Notes: generated by a model not told the origin, from the letters alone. 64,000 bases of DNA from Micromonospora sp. BL4 (GCF_003667505.1 NZ_RCVJ01000085.1:45385-109384); one strand, 5' to 3'. Counted from the first letter of the stretch, positions 42,690 to 51,531 are shown. Program-made: numbers and translations.

Positions 42690-43706
42690 TCAGATCAGGT
42701 CGCGGCGACGGAACACGGCGAACGCCGCCGCGGTCAGCCCGCCGGTGAGCACGAGCAGCACGACCAGCCCCGGCGCCCAGGACATGGTGTAGAAGCCGTC
42801 GCAGTACCGGCCGATCTCCGTCCCGGTGCAGAGCTGGCTGTCGTAGAACCGCGCCTCACCGCTGAGCCACGCCCCGATGTAGCTGGAGAGCATCAGCTGG
42901 TCCGGACGGCGGGCGTCGACGATCTCCAGCACCAGCCGGGCGCCCAGTTCCCAGACCACCGCGTACGCGGCGACCGCGCCGAGCGCCGCCGAGGTGTGCC
43001 GACCCAGCGTGGCGATGGCGAAGCCGAGGGCGCTGGCCAGCAGCACCAGCACCATGCCACGGCCGTGCACCGCGCCGAGGGAGCGCCAGAAGTCACCGCC
43101 CAGCTCCCCGCCCAGCCCGGCGGTCTGCCCGATCACCCAGAACGTCGCCAGATAGAACACCGAGGCGACCACGGCCAGCGTCAGCACCCCGCCGAGCAGG
43201 GTGCCCAGCTTCGCGCCGAGCACCGTCAGCCGGCGCGGTCGCCAGAGCAGCAGGTTCACCACGCCGCCGGAGTTGAGGTCGGCGCCGATGTAGGAGGCGC
43301 CCACCAGGAACCCGAACAGCACCAGGAACGCGATGAGGAAGTAGAGCAGCGGGCGCGCCTGCTGGGCGAAGCTGAACACACCGGGGAGGAAATCGGCGGC
43401 GATCGGCAGCCGGTCCCGCAGCGTCGGATCGATCTCCGAGCAGTCGGAGGGGAAGTACTGCTCGCTGTCGCTCGGCGGGAGCGTGCCGTTCTGTCGGGCC
43501 AGGCACTGCTGGAAGGTGTCCTCCATACTCTGCCGCGCCTCGGCGGCCTGGCTCCGCGCGGAGCTGAGCTCCTCCGCGGTCGGCTTGTGCGAGCCGGCCA
43601 GGGTGGTCGCCGCGGTGACACCGAACGCCAGCACCAGCAGGACGACCATGAGTTGCACGAAGCGACGCGCGGACAGCCGCTCCACCTCGGCACGGACCAG
43701 GTTCAC
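42690..43706 (-). CDS. ABC-2-type transporter permease
   Basis: 338 residues with six TM helices. The first helix (VQLMVVLLVLAFGVTAATTLA) is followed by a large external loop with two Cys (FQQCLARQNG and PSDCSEID), then helices such as LLYFLIAFLVLFGFLVGASYIGAD and ALGFAIATLGRHTSAALGAVAAYAVVWELG. A second external loop has QLCTGTEIGRYC. The GTG start overlaps the ATPase stop as GTGA. With that ATPase it forms an exporter; the substrate is not indicated by the sequence. Confidence 0.85.
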   Translation of the reverse strand: MNLVRAEVERLSARRFVQLMVVLLVLAFGVTAATTLAGSHKPTAEELSSARSQAAEARQSMEDTFQQCLARQNGTLPPSDSEQYFPSDCSEIDPTLRDRLPIAADFLPGVFSFAQQARPLLYFLIAFLVLFGFLVGASYIGADLNSGGVVNLLLWRPRRLTVLGAKLGTLLGGVLTLAVVASVFYLATFWVIGQTAGLGGELGGDFWRSLGAVHGRGMVLVLLASALGFAIATLGRHTSAALGAVAAYAVVWELGARLVLEIVDARRPDQLMLSSYIGAWLSGEARFYDSQLCTGTEIGRYCDGFYTMSWAPGLVVLLVLTGGLTAAAFAVFRRRDLI

Positions 43707-44710
43707 GCGTCCACTCCCCGTACGTCGAGATCGATCTCAGCATCGCCCGCGCCCGGCGGCCGCCCCGAGTCGTCCACCTGCCGGGGCACCGACGGATGCC
43801 CGCCGGCGCCGGTCAGCTCCAGGAAGACGCTCTCCAGATCCGGCCGCAGCGGGGTCAGCTCACCCACCCACAGTCCCTGTTCACCGAGCACCCGACTGAT
43901 CACCGTCGGGTCGGCCACCCCGCCCACCACCAGCGCCGCGCCGTCCACGCTCGCCGTCAGCTCGGCCTCGTGCAGCAGTTCCACGGCGCGCTCCGGCTCG
44001 GCCACCCGGACCAGGAACTCGTGCCGGTCGTGACCGGCCAGCACCTCGTCCACCCGGCCGGTCGCCACCCGCCGGCCCCGCGAAATGATCGTGACGTGGT
44101 CGCAGATCAGTTGGATCTCGCCCAGGATGTGACTGGACACCAGCACGGTCACCCCGGCCGCCGCCAGCTCCCGCATCAGGTCCCGCATCTCCCGGATGCC
44201 GGCCGGGTCCAGCCCGTTCGCCGGCTCGTCCAGGATCAGCAACTGCGGGTCCTTCAACAGTGCGGACGCCACCGCGAGGCGCTGCTTCATGCCCAGCGAG
44301 TAGCCCTTCACCCGCTCGTCGCCCCGGTCACGCAGGCCCACCGTCTCCAGCACCTCGTCCACCCGAGTGATCGGCACCCCGCCGGCCCGGGCCAGCAGCC
44401 GCAGCGTGCGGTAGCCGGTGAAGTTGCCGAAGAACTGCGGGCTCTCCACGATGGCGCCGACCCGGCCGGCCACCCGGGGCAGCCGCTGTGGCGACGTTTC
44501 ACCGAGCACGCTCATCCGCCCGCTGTCGGCCCGCACCAGCCCGAGCAGGGCACGCAACGTGGTGGTCTTGCCGGAGCCGTTCGGGCCCAGGAACCCGTGG
44601 ACCTGACCCGCCTCGACCAGCATGTCGAACCCGTCGACCGCGATCCGTCGGCCGTTCCGCAGGCTGTGGAAGGTCTTGCGCAGACCCTCGATCTCGATGA
44701 CCGCGCTCAT
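43703..44710 (-). CDS. ABC transporter ATPase (BcrA-like exporter type)
   Basis: 335 residues. Walker A LGPNGSGKTTTLRAL (about 38), Q-loop region VGAIVESPQFFGNFTGYRTLRLLA, signature YSLGMKQRLAVASALL, Walker B LLILDEPANGLDP and switch HILGEIQ. The C-terminal extension (about 240-335, ending DVRGVDA) is typical of drug-efflux ATPases. ATG 44710 was chosen; the upstream in-frame extension is antisense-like. It pairs with the ABC-2 permease gene that overlaps its end. Resistance or lipid export is likely; no substrate assigned. Confidence 0.9.
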   Translation of the reverse strand: MSAVIEIEGLRKTFHSLRNGRRIAVDGFDMLVEAGQVHGFLGPNGSGKTTTLRALLGLVRADSGRMSVLGETSPQRLPRVAGRVGAIVESPQFFGNFTGYRTLRLLARAGGVPITRVDEVLETVGLRDRGDERVKGYSLGMKQRLAVASALLKDPQLLILDEPANGLDPAGIREMRDLMRELAAAGVTVLVSSHILGEIQLICDHVTIISRGRRVATGRVDEVLAGHDRHEFLVRVAEPERAVELLHEAELTASVDGAALVVGGVADPTVISRVLGEQGLWVGELTPLRPDLESVFLELTGAGGHPSVPRQVDDSGRPPGAGDAEIDLDVRGVDA

Positions 44711-44841
44711 CCGCGCGGCTCCGTACCTCGACGGGGCATGGACCGTCCTCCGAGTATGGTGATCAACGACACGGCGCCTCACCCTATGACCGGGACGCCG
44801 CCCGTGGGGGGCAACGCGGCGCTGCGTGGTTGGATGGTCCG

Positions 44842-45684
44842 GTGACTGGTGACCTGATCCCCGGCGCTGCCGGCGCCGCGCCTGCCGCCGCACCCGTGGA
44901 CCCGGATCTGGTGGTCAGCCTCGACAGCGTCGGCGTACGCCGGTCCGGCACCGCCCTGCTGCAGGATCTGACCTGGCGCGTCGAACTGGACGAGCGCTGG
45001 GTGGTGCTCGGTCCCAACGGGGCCGGCAAGACCACCCTGCTCAACCTCGCCGCCGGCCGGCTGCACCCCACCACCGGTGTCGCGCACGTGCTCGGCGAGC
45101 GGATCGGGCGCACCGACGTCAACGAGCTGCGTACCCGGATCGGGCTCTCCACGGCCGCGCTCGCCGAGCGGCTGCCCGCCGAGGAGCGGGTCAGCGACGT
45201 GGTGGTGACCGCCGCCTGGTCGGTGGTCGGCCGTTGGCGCGAGAGCTACGACCGCGGCGACGAGGCGCGGGCGCGGGCGCTGCTGAGCCAGCTCGGCATC
45301 GGCGGCCTCGCCGAGCGCCGCTACGGCACCCTCTCCGAGGGTGAGCGCAAGCGGGTGCAGATCGCCCGCGCGCTGATGACCGACCCGGAACTGCTGCTGC
45401 TCGACGAGCCCGCCGCCGGCCTCGACCTGGGCGGACGGGAGGACCTCGTGGCGCGGCTGGCCGAGCTGGCGTACGACCCGGACGCCCCGGCCCTGGTCCT
45501 GGTCACCCACCATGTGGAGGAGATCCCACCCGGGTTCACCCACGCGCTGCTGCTGCGGGAGGGCGGGGTGGTCGCCCAGGGTCTGCTCGCCGAGACGCTG
45601 ACCGGCGACAACCTCTCCAAGACCTTCGGCCTGCCGCTGGTGGTCGAGCGGTCGGGCGACCGTTACACCGCCCGCGCCTCCTGA
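44842..45684 (+). CDS. Stand-alone ABC transporter ATPase
   Basis: 280 residues. Walker A LGPNGAGKTTLLNLAAG (about 62), signature LSEGERKRVQIARALM, Walker B LLLLDEPAAGLDL and switch VTHHVEEIPPGFTHALLL. EERVSDVVVTAAWSVVGRW and the Q-loop replacement LSTAALAERL are features of the ModF/YlmA-like cytoplasmic group that usually lack a membrane partner. No permease is adjacent. GTG 44842 is the likely start; the ribosome-binding site is weak. The ribokinase gene follows after 19 bases. Function is unknown. Confidence 0.87.
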   Translation: MTGDLIPGAAGAAPAAAPVDPDLVVSLDSVGVRRSGTALLQDLTWRVELDERWVVLGPNGAGKTTLLNLAAGRLHPTTGVAHVLGERIGRTDVNELRTRIGLSTAALAERLPAEERVSDVVVTAAWSVVGRWRESYDRGDEARARALLSQLGIGGLAERRYGTLSEGERKRVQIARALMTDPELLLLDEPAAGLDLGGREDLVARLAELAYDPDAPALVLVTHHVEEIPPGFTHALLLREGGVVAQGLLAETLTGDNLSKTFGLPLVVERSGDRYTARAS

Positions 45685-45703
45685 ACGTGGGACCGGGCGG
45701 GAG

Positions 45704-46606
45704 GTGACCGTGCCGCAGACCCGGGTGGTCGTGGTGGGCAGCGCCAACATGGACCTGGTCGCGATGGCGCCCGGGCTGCCCCGGCCGGGCGAGACGATGC
45801 TCGGCACCGACTTCGTGATGGTGCCCGGCGGCAAGGGCGCCAACCAGGCGGTCGCCGCGGCCAGGGCCGGCGCCTCCAGCACCTTCCTCGGCGCGATCGG
45901 CTCCGACGCGTTCGGCGTCACCCTCCGGGCGCGGATCACCGCGGCCGGCGTGGACACCAGCCACCTGCGAGTGGTCTACGGCGCCTCCGGGGTGGCACTG
46001 GTGATGGTCAACGCGCAGGGGGAGAACGCCATCGTGGTGACCCCCGGCGCGAACGACGCGTTGACCGGCCTCACCGAGGAGGAGTTGACCACCGTACGCG
46101 GCGCGGACGTCCTGGTCGCCCAGCTGGAGATCCCGGTGCAGACCGTGGCGGCCGCCGCGGTGGCCGCCCACGCCGCCGGCACCCGGGTCGTCCTGAACGC
46201 CGCCCCGGCCCGGGATCTCCCACCGGAGCTGCTCGCCGCCGTGGACCTGCTCGTCGTCAACGAGGGTGAGGCGCAGGCGTCCACCGGCCGGGGTCGGGAC
46301 GAGCCACGGGCGCTGCTCGACCTGGTGCCCCGGGCCGTGCTCACCCTCGGTGGCGAGGGCGCCTGGTACGTCGACCGCGAGGGCACCGAGGTGCACGTCC
46401 CGGCCGTCCGGGTCGACGTCGTCGACTCCACCGCCGCCGGTGATGCGTTCACCGCCGCGCTGGCCGTGGGCTGGGGCGAGGGACGGGAGCTGGTCGACGC
46501 GGTGCGCTGGGCGTCGGCGGCCGGCGCGGCCTGCGTCCGCCGCCTCGGCGCCTCGGTGGCGCTGCCCCGCCGCGCCGAGATCGACGAGCTGTACGCCCCG
46601 GGCTGA
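45704..46606 (+). CDS. rbsK: Ribokinase (PfkB family)
   Basis: 300 residues. Carbohydrate kinase of the PfkB group. N-terminal signature VVVVGSANMDLVA and GETMLGTDFVMVPGGKGANQAVAAARAGA; C-terminal signature VVDSTAAGDAFTAALAVG with the catalytic Asp in DSTAAGDAF. ATP-binding region is LTLGGEGAWYVD. It phosphorylates D-ribose or a related sugar in the cytosol. In-frame GTGs at 45704 and 45710 are both possible. No ribose transporter is adjacent, so specificity is inferred only from the family pattern. Confidence 0.9.
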   Translation: MTVPQTRVVVVGSANMDLVAMAPGLPRPGETMLGTDFVMVPGGKGANQAVAAARAGASSTFLGAIGSDAFGVTLRARITAAGVDTSHLRVVYGASGVALVMVNAQGENAIVVTPGANDALTGLTEEELTTVRGADVLVAQLEIPVQTVAAAAVAAHAAGTRVVLNAAPARDLPPELLAAVDLLVVNEGEAQASTGRGRDEPRALLDLVPRAVLTLGGEGAWYVDREGTEVHVPAVRVDVVDSTAAGDAFTAALAVGWGEGRELVDAVRWASAAGAACVRRLGASVALPRRAEIDELYAPG

Positions 46607-46616
46607 CCCCGCCGCC

Positions 46617-47651
46617 CTACGCCGGTCGGCCGGGCGTCGCCCTGATGCGAAAGGCCCGGCGGTACGCCGACGGCGAGGTCGACATGACCCGGCCGAAGTG
46701 GTGCCGGTAGGTGACCGGCGTGTCGAAGCCCACCGCCCCGGCGATCTGCTCGACCGGGGCGTCGGTCTCCTCCAGCAGCGCCAGACTGGCCCGGACGCGC
46801 TGGTCGATCAGCCAGCGAATCGGGCTGGTCCCGGTGGCGCGGGCGAAGTGCCGCAGGTAGGTCCGCGGCGACATGTGCGCCTGCCCGGCGAGCCGGGCCA
46901 CGGTCAGCGGTTCGGCGAGGTGCGCGAGCGCCCAGTCGATGCTGCCGGCGATCCGGTCGTCGTCCGGGTCGGTGGGCACCGGCGCCTCGACGAACTGGGC
47001 CTGCCCGCCGTCGCGGTGCGCCGGGATCACCAGGCGGCGGGCGACCGCGTTGGCGATCGCCGCGCCGTGGTCCCGCCGGACCACGTGCACGCAGAGGTCG
47101 AGCCCGGCGGCGCTGCCGGCACTGGTGAGCAGGTCGCCGTCGTCGAGGTAGAGCACGTCCGGGTCCACCTCGACCCGCGGGTACCGGCGCGCCAGCAGGT
47201 CCGCGTACCGCCAGTGGGTGGTGGCCCGTCGGTCGTCCAGCAGCCCGGCGCCGGCCAGCGCGAACGCGCCGGAGCAGATCGACATGATCCGTGCGCCGCG
47301 CTGGTGCGCCTGGCGCAGTGCGGTCACCAGTTCCGGCGACGGGTCGGCGGTCACGTCCGGCACACCGGGCACGATCACCGTTTGCGCCGCCGCCAGCTCC
47401 GCCAGGCCGTACGGGGTGTGCAGGCTGGCCCCGCCGACCACCGGCACCGGCCCGGGCTGCTCGGCGCAGACCACCAGGTCGTACCAGTCGACGTCGAATT
47501 CGGGCCGGGGCAGCCCGAACACCTCGGTGACGATGCCGGTCTCGAACACCGACATTCCCGGGTACGCGAGCACGGCGACCCGGTGACCGGCGGCCGGGCG
47601 CCGGGAGGTGGGCACCGGAAGCGGCTCGGTCGCCACAGCGGGGATCGGCAT
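46617..47651 (-). CDS. GlxA/FtrA-type AraC-family transcriptional regulator
   Basis: 344 residues. An N-terminal DJ-1/PfpI-like domain (about 20-190) has VAVLAYPGMSVFETGIVTEVFGL, VPGVPDVT and RIMSICSGAFALAGAGLLDDRRATTHWRYADLL (nucleophile-elbow-like ICSGA). The C-terminal AraC domain (about 240-335) has LTVARLAGQAHMSPRTYLRHFARATGTSPIRWLIDQRV and IAGAVGFDTPVTYRHHFGRVMSTSPSAYRRAFR (key words HMSPRTYLRHF). It is divergent from the rhodanese gene, which it may control (inference). Confidence 0.9.
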   Translation of the reverse strand: MPIPAVATEPLPVPTSRRPAAGHRVAVLAYPGMSVFETGIVTEVFGLPRPEFDVDWYDLVVCAEQPGPVPVVGGASLHTPYGLAELAAAQTVIVPGVPDVTADPSPELVTALRQAHQRGARIMSICSGAFALAGAGLLDDRRATTHWRYADLLARRYPRVEVDPDVLYLDDGDLLTSAGSAAGLDLCVHVVRRDHGAAIANAVARRLVIPAHRDGGQAQFVEAPVPTDPDDDRIAGSIDWALAHLAEPLTVARLAGQAHMSPRTYLRHFARATGTSPIRWLIDQRVRASLALLEETDAPVEQIAGAVGFDTPVTYRHHFGRVMSTSPSAYRRAFRIRATPGRPA

Positions 47652-47721
47652 GGCGGGATGTTAGCGCAGGACGTCGTTCCCGCCACTCGTTCCGGGTGGT
47701 GACGCCGGCCAGGATCGGTCC

Positions 47722-48180
47722 ATGACCTTCACCTTCGCCGTCCCCGCCGCCGATCCGGCTGCCGCCGCCGCCCACTTTCTCGCCCGGCTCAGCGTCGAGA
47801 CCGACGTCAGCGACGTGCACGCCGACCTGTCCGCCCGTACTCCCGGCCTGGTGGTGGTCGACTCCCGCGGGGAGGCCTCCTGGAGGCAGGGACATCTGCC
47901 GGGGGCGGTGCACCTGCCCACCGCCGAGATCGCCAGCCGGGCGGCCGAGCTGATCCCGGCCGGCTCGGCCGTGGTCACGTACTGCTGGGGGCCTGGCTGC
48001 AACGGCGCGACCCGGGCCGCGCTGGAGTTCGCCCGCCTCGGCCACCCGGTCAAGGAAATGCTCGGCGGGTTCGAGTACTGGGTGCGGGAGGGACTGCCGG
48101 TGATGACCGGGACCGGGCTGACCCGCCGTCCGGTCGACGACCTGACCGCGCCCCGCGCCACGATCACCTGCGACTGCTGA
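47722..48180 (+). CDS. Rhodanese-like sulfurtransferase
   Basis: 152 residues, single rhodanese domain. VVVDSRGEASWRQGHLPGAVHLPTAEI matches the N-terminal CDC25-like motif, and the active-site loop is VTYCWGPGCNGATRAAL with the nucleophile Cys in CWGPGC and a second Cys. LARLGHPVKEMLGGFEYWVREGLPV follows. It likely handles persulfide or cyanide detoxification. It ends ITCDC with two more Cys residues. It is divergent from a GlxA-type regulator. Confidence 0.9.
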   Translation: MTFTFAVPAADPAAAAAHFLARLSVETDVSDVHADLSARTPGLVVVDSRGEASWRQGHLPGAVHLPTAEIASRAAELIPAGSAVVTYCWGPGCNGATRAALEFARLGHPVKEMLGGFEYWVREGLPVMTGTGLTRRPVDDLTAPRATITCDC

Positions 48181-48208
48181 CCAGGTCGAGCAGCACCACT
48201 CCGGTCGT

Positions 48209-48937
48209 TCAGCCGACCAGGTCGTCGCTGAGCTTCTCGCCCCGCCGGCGCAGCATGCCCAGCCCCGGGATGCCGGCGACGGCGAGCTTGAGGTCGCGGG
48301 TGACATCGAGCAGGTCGTGCAGGTCGGGCCCCACCCGGTCCAGGGTGGCCAGGATGGGCAGGATGTCCGCCGTCAGGTGCTGCTTGAGCTTGGGCAGCTC
48401 GTCGATCAGGCGGATCGCCGCGGTGACCTCCTCGTGGCTCAGCTCCCCGACGAACCGGTCCGCCATCGGCGCGGCCCGCCGCAGCGCCGGCTCGTACGCC
48501 GCCAGCAGCTCGGCCGCCGTGGCCGCCGCCTCGGCCGCGGTGCCCACGGTGGCCGCGGCCCGGCCCGCGACCGTCTCGGCCTCGGCGACCACCGTGCCGG
48601 CCAGGCGAGAGACCTGGTCGGCCTCCCGGACCACCACGGCTGCCGCCGTCGCCACCTCGGTGGCGGTGTCGATGGCGGTGGTCGCGGCGGCGCTGATCAC
48701 GGCCACCTCGCGGACCGCCGTCTCGGCGTCGGTGAGCACCCGGTCGGTCCGGTCCAACGTCGTCTCGATCCGGTCCACCACGCCGTTGATCCGGGCCAGC
48801 AGCGCCTCCACCCCGTCCAGCACCGCGAACGCGCGGACGGGCACGGCGGCGAACGAGGCGGCCGAGCCGAGCGCCTGGTCGAGAGCGGAGCGGGTCAGGC
48901 CGACCACCGCGGAGGGTGTGGGGAGAGGAATCGCCAT
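48209..48937 (-). CDS. Alanine-rich helical/coiled-coil protein of unknown function
   Basis: 242 residues. About residues 35-150 are a long Ala/Val/Asp/Glu helix with heptad character (VDRIETTLDRTDRVLTDAETAVREVAVISAAATTAIDTATEV and AATVGTAAEAAATAAELLAAYEPALR, quoted in part as key patterns). The C-terminal part (LSHEEVTAAIRLIDELPKLKQHLTADILPILATLDRVGPDLHDLLDVTRDLK, short words LIDELPKLKQHL) is also helical. No TM or catalytic motif is visible. Similar phasin- or apolipoprotein-like proteins occur in actinomycetes, but no role is assigned. Confidence 0.7.
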   Translation of the reverse strand: MAIPLPTPSAVVGLTRSALDQALGSAASFAAVPVRAFAVLDGVEALLARINGVVDRIETTLDRTDRVLTDAETAVREVAVISAAATTAIDTATEVATAAAVVVREADQVSRLAGTVVAEAETVAGRAAATVGTAAEAAATAAELLAAYEPALRRAAPMADRFVGELSHEEVTAAIRLIDELPKLKQHLTADILPILATLDRVGPDLHDLLDVTRDLKLAVAGIPGLGMLRRRGEKLSDDLVG

Positions 48938-49015
48938 GCGATCAAGTGTGCGCCGACCGCACCACAACCGCCCGACGGCGGCCGGCCGGCGCGGTGGCCC
49001 CCGCCCGGCGGGTGG

Positions 49016-49498
49016 TCATCGGTGGTCCCCCTGCTGCTCGACGGCGCGCTGCACGGCCCGGTAGATCTGCCCGAACCGCAGCGCATCCGGAGTACGCAGC
49101 AGCAACTGCTCCCGGCCGTGGTGCTGCACCCACAACTCGTGCACGTGGCTGCCGCGCTCGTAGGAGCGGTCCAGCCAGCCGAGGGGGATCTCCAGGAACG
49201 GGGTCAACGCCAGCGCCCCCACCGCGCAGGCCGCGAGGATGATCAGCGCCATCTTCCAGTTGCCCCGGTCCTGCGCCGTGTAGGCCAGCGAGAGCACACA
49301 GACCAGCGCGACCAGCGGCGGCAGCGAGAGCAGCAGGACCAGGACGCCGCGACCGAGCACCCGGCCGCGTACGGCGAGCGTCTTCGGGCCGCGCGCGTGC
49401 CAGACGTACGTCACGTCGGAGAGGGCGACCAGGTGACCGCCCGCCCGGATCGACTCGGAGGTCACCTGCACCGCGTCGTCCCGGTAATAGAGGGTCAT
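49016..49498 (-). CDS. DUF6232-like two-TM protein
   Basis: 160 residues. The N terminus MTLYYRDDAVQVTSESIRAGGHLVALSDVTYVWHARG (key words VTSESIR, LSDVTYVWH) is a small beta domain; two TM helices follow (about 52-72 and 85-105). The C-terminal part ends with DALRFGQIYRAVQRAVE, which is identical in the neighbour at 50064-50543. I read it as the DUF6232 group; function is unknown. Transcribed opposite to the intervening SnoaL-like gene. Confidence 0.72.
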   Translation of the reverse strand: MTLYYRDDAVQVTSESIRAGGHLVALSDVTYVWHARGPKTLAVRGRVLGRGVLVLLLSLPPLVALVCVLSLAYTAQDRGNWKMALIILAACAVGALALTPFLEIPLGWLDRSYERGSHVHELWVQHHGREQLLLRTPDALRFGQIYRAVQRAVEQQGDHR

Positions 49499-49548
49499 CA
49501 CTAAGCCTAACCACCGGCAGGCAACCCACCCGTCCGGTGCGTTCCGCT

Positions 49549-49599
49549 CAGATCTTGGACAGTTGCCGTCCGCGCCGATCGACAAGTGTCCAAGATCTG
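49549..49599. repeat. Perfect 13-bp inverted repeat with 25-base spacer
   Basis: CAGATCTTGGACA (49549-49561) and TGTCCAAGATCTG (49587-49599), spacer 25 bases, in the gap between divergent genes. It could fold into a hairpin, act as an operator or be a dispersed intergenic repeat; a genome search would decide. Confidence 0.55.
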
Positions 49600-49654
49600 A
49601 AAGCTGGCTAGCGGTGCGCCGCGCGCACGCGTCCGACGGGTAGCTTGTCGAGGC

Positions 49655-50056
49655 ATGGTGCAGCAGGAGCGCAACGTCGAGGTGGTCCGCCGCTACCTGC
49701 GTACGTTCGTCACCCGGGACCTCGTCGAGCTGCGGGCGGTGGTCGCGGAGGACGTCCGGATCTACGGGTCAGGCACGAGCGTGCGGGGTCGGCATGTCGT
49801 GGAACAGGCCGTTCTCTCGCCCGGGTTGACCGTGCTCGACCAGCAGGTCATCGAACTCTTCGCGGCCGAGGACCGGGTCGTCGTCTCGCTGGCGCAGACC
49901 TACCGGCGGGACGCCACCGGCGCCACCGCCGTACAGAGCGCCTGCAAGATGTACCGGCTGGCGCAGAGCCGAATCGTCGAGTTCTGGGGCGAGCAGGACC
50001 TGTACGGCCTGTTGCGCGGGCTCGACCTGGTTCCGGACGAGCCGATCCGGTTCTGA
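49655..50056 (+). CDS. SnoaL-like (NTF2-fold) protein
   Basis: 133 residues: NVEVVRRYLRTFVTRDLVELRAVVAEDVRIYGSGTSVRG, then HVVEQAVLSPGLTVLDQQVIELFAAEDRVVVSLAQTYRR and a C-terminal FWGEQDLYGLLRGLDLV (features of SnoaL_2 proteins). It has no membrane segment. It lies between two DUF6232-like genes on the opposite strand; whether these are functionally linked is unknown. ATG 49655 gives the expected N terminus. Confidence 0.75.
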   Translation: MVQQERNVEVVRRYLRTFVTRDLVELRAVVAEDVRIYGSGTSVRGRHVVEQAVLSPGLTVLDQQVIELFAAEDRVVVSLAQTYRRDATGATAVQSACKMYRLAQSRIVEFWGEQDLYGLLRGLDLVPDEPIRF

Positions 50057-50063
50057 CCGTCCC

Positions 50064-50543
50064 CTAGCGGCGGGTGGCCGGGCGGGCCGGCTGGCTGCGC
50101 TCGACGGCGCGCTGCACCGCCCGGTAGATCTGACCGAAGCGCAGCGCGTCGCCGGTGCGCAGCAGCCGTACCGGCTGGCCGCGCCAGCGCGCCCAGATCT
50201 CCAGTTGCCGGCTGCCCCGGGCGTACGAGCGGTCCAGGTGTTCGAAGAGGAAGTCGGCGATCGGGCCGACGGCCAGCCCCACCAGCACCGACGCGCCGAC
50301 GATCGCGATCGTCACGGTGGTGGAGCTGTGCAGCCAGACGGCCACGCCGATGCCGAGCACGGCCGCGACCAGCGGACCGGCCAGCGCGGCGCCGATCGCA
50401 CCCCGCCCGACGAGCACCCGCCAGGAGCGACTGCCCCGGCGGTGCCAGATCATGGTGATGTCGGCCAGCGCGTAGCTGCGGCCGTCCACTCGGACGGCGG
50501 TGGAGGTGACCTGCACCGACCTGTCGTCGTAATAGGTGATCAT
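50064..50543 (-). CDS. DUF6232-like two-TM protein (paralogue)
   Basis: 159 residues with the same plan as the protein at 49016-49498: MITYYDDRSVQVTSTAVRVDGRSYALADITMIWHRRG (key words VTSTAVR, LADITMIWH), two TM helices (about 48-70 and 75-97), then FLFEHLDRSYARGSRQLEIWARWRG and the conserved DALRFGQIYRAVQRAVE tail. Both proteins share DRSYxRGS as well. Function unknown; duplicates flanking a SnoaL-like gene. Confidence 0.75.
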   Translation of the reverse strand: MITYYDDRSVQVTSTAVRVDGRSYALADITMIWHRRGSRSWRVLVGRGAIGAALAGPLVAAVLGIGVAVWLHSSTTVTIAIVGASVLVGLAVGPIADFLFEHLDRSYARGSRQLEIWARWRGQPVRLLRTGDALRFGQIYRAVQRAVERSQPARPATRR

Positions 50544-50641
50544 GGCTGGACTCCCGCCCGCGGGGCTGACACCAGACTACTTACCCCAACGAGCCGGGTC
50601 GTAAGGTTGGCACGCGACTTCGACGAGGAAGTGAGGGCAGC

Positions 50642-51415
50642 GTGGGCGAGTTCGTTCGGCTGGAGACCAAGGACGGCATCGGCACCATCCGGCTGGAGCG
50701 GCCGCCGATGAACGCGCTCAACACCCAGGTGCAGGAGGAGTTGCGCGCCGCCGCGTCGGCGGCCACCGCCGACCCGGAGGTCCGCGCCGTCATCGTGTAC
50801 GGCGGAGAGAAGGTCTTCGCCGCCGGCGCGGACATCAAGCAGATGGCCGAAATGTCCTACGTGGACATGGCCGACCGGGCCGCGAACCTGTCCAGCGCGC
50901 TCGGCGCGATCGCCCGGATTCCCAAGCCGGTGGTCGCCGCGATCACCGGCTACGCCCTCGGCGGCGGCTGCGAGCTGGCGCTGGCGTGCGACTGGCGGGT
51001 GGTGGCCGAGGACGCCAAGCTCGGCCAGCCGGAGATCAAGCTGGGCATCATTCCCGGAGCGGGCGGCACGCAGCGGCTGGCCCGGCTGGTCGGCCCGGCC
51101 CGCGCCAAGGATCTGATCATGTCCGGGCGGATGGTGGACGCCCAGGAGGCGTTGCGGATCGGCCTGGCCGACCGGGTTGTTCCGGCGGCCGAGGTGTACG
51201 AGGCGGCGGTCGCGCTGGTGCAGCCGTACGTGACCGGGCCGGTGCAGGCGCTGCGCGCGGCGAAGCTGGCGGTCGACGGTGGCCTGGACATGGACCTGAA
51301 CTCGGGCCTGGCCTGGGAGAGTCAGCTCTTCGCGGCGCTGTTCGCCACCGATGACCGCCGCGAGGGCATGGCGGCGTTCGTCGAGAAGCGCAAGCCGGGC
51401 TTCACGGGCCGCTGA
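50642..51415 (+). CDS. Enoyl-CoA hydratase (crotonase family)
   Basis: 257 residues. Crotonase signature: [12 protein letters not shown], the oxyanion loop [25 protein letters not shown] (catalytic Glu in GCELA) and [26 protein letters not shown] (second catalytic Glu in PEIKLG). Both acid/base glutamates are kept, so hydratase activity is likely, in fatty-acid or amino-acid catabolism. The GTG at 50642 follows GAGGGCAGC. A hairpin terminator follows. The next gene encodes an acetolactate-synthase-like enzyme. Confidence 0.92.
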   Translation: MGEFVRLETKDGIGTIRLERPPMNALNTQVQEELRAAASAATADPEVRAVIVYGGEKVFAAGADIKQMAEMSYVDMADRAANLSSALGAIARIPKPVVAAITGYALGGGCELALACDWRVVAEDAKLGQPEIKLGIIPGAGGTQRLARLVGPARAKDLIMSGRMVDAQEALRIGLADRVVPAAEVYEAAVALVQPYVTGPVQALRAAKLAVDGGLDMDLNSGLAWESQLFAALFATDDRREGMAAFVEKRKPGFTGR

Positions 51416-51421
51416 GTGGCT

Positions 51422-51449
51422 CGGGCCGGCGGTCCGCGCCGCCGGCCCG
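51422..51449 (+). terminator. Hairpin terminator after the enoyl-CoA hydratase gene
   Basis: CGGGCCGGCGG (51422-51432), TCCGCG loop, right arm CCGCCGGCCCG (51439-51449); 11-bp perfect stem. Confidence 0.75.
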
Positions 51450-51479
51450 ACAGTGAGCCGAGAACGGTTCACATTCTGC

Positions 51480-51493
51480 CTACCGGCCAGTAG
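51480..51493. promoter_or_regulatory. Candidate TetR/FadR-type operator
   Basis: CTACCGGCCAGTAG, palindromic with one mismatch, 39 bases before the TPP-enzyme ATG. A related TACTGGCAGGTA lies upstream of etfB (57587-57598). Such motifs resemble operators of actinobacterial fatty-acid-responsive TetR regulators; unproven. Confidence 0.35.
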
Positions 51494-51531
51494 CGTGGGC
51501 CTCCGGTCTGAAGCGACGAAGGGGAGCGGCG

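Noticed and set aside
45976..48306. A very long open frame on the minus strand (776 codons)
   Set aside because: It is antisense to the ribokinase and rhodanese genes, has arginine/proline-rich composition and no domain, and only exists because of high GC.
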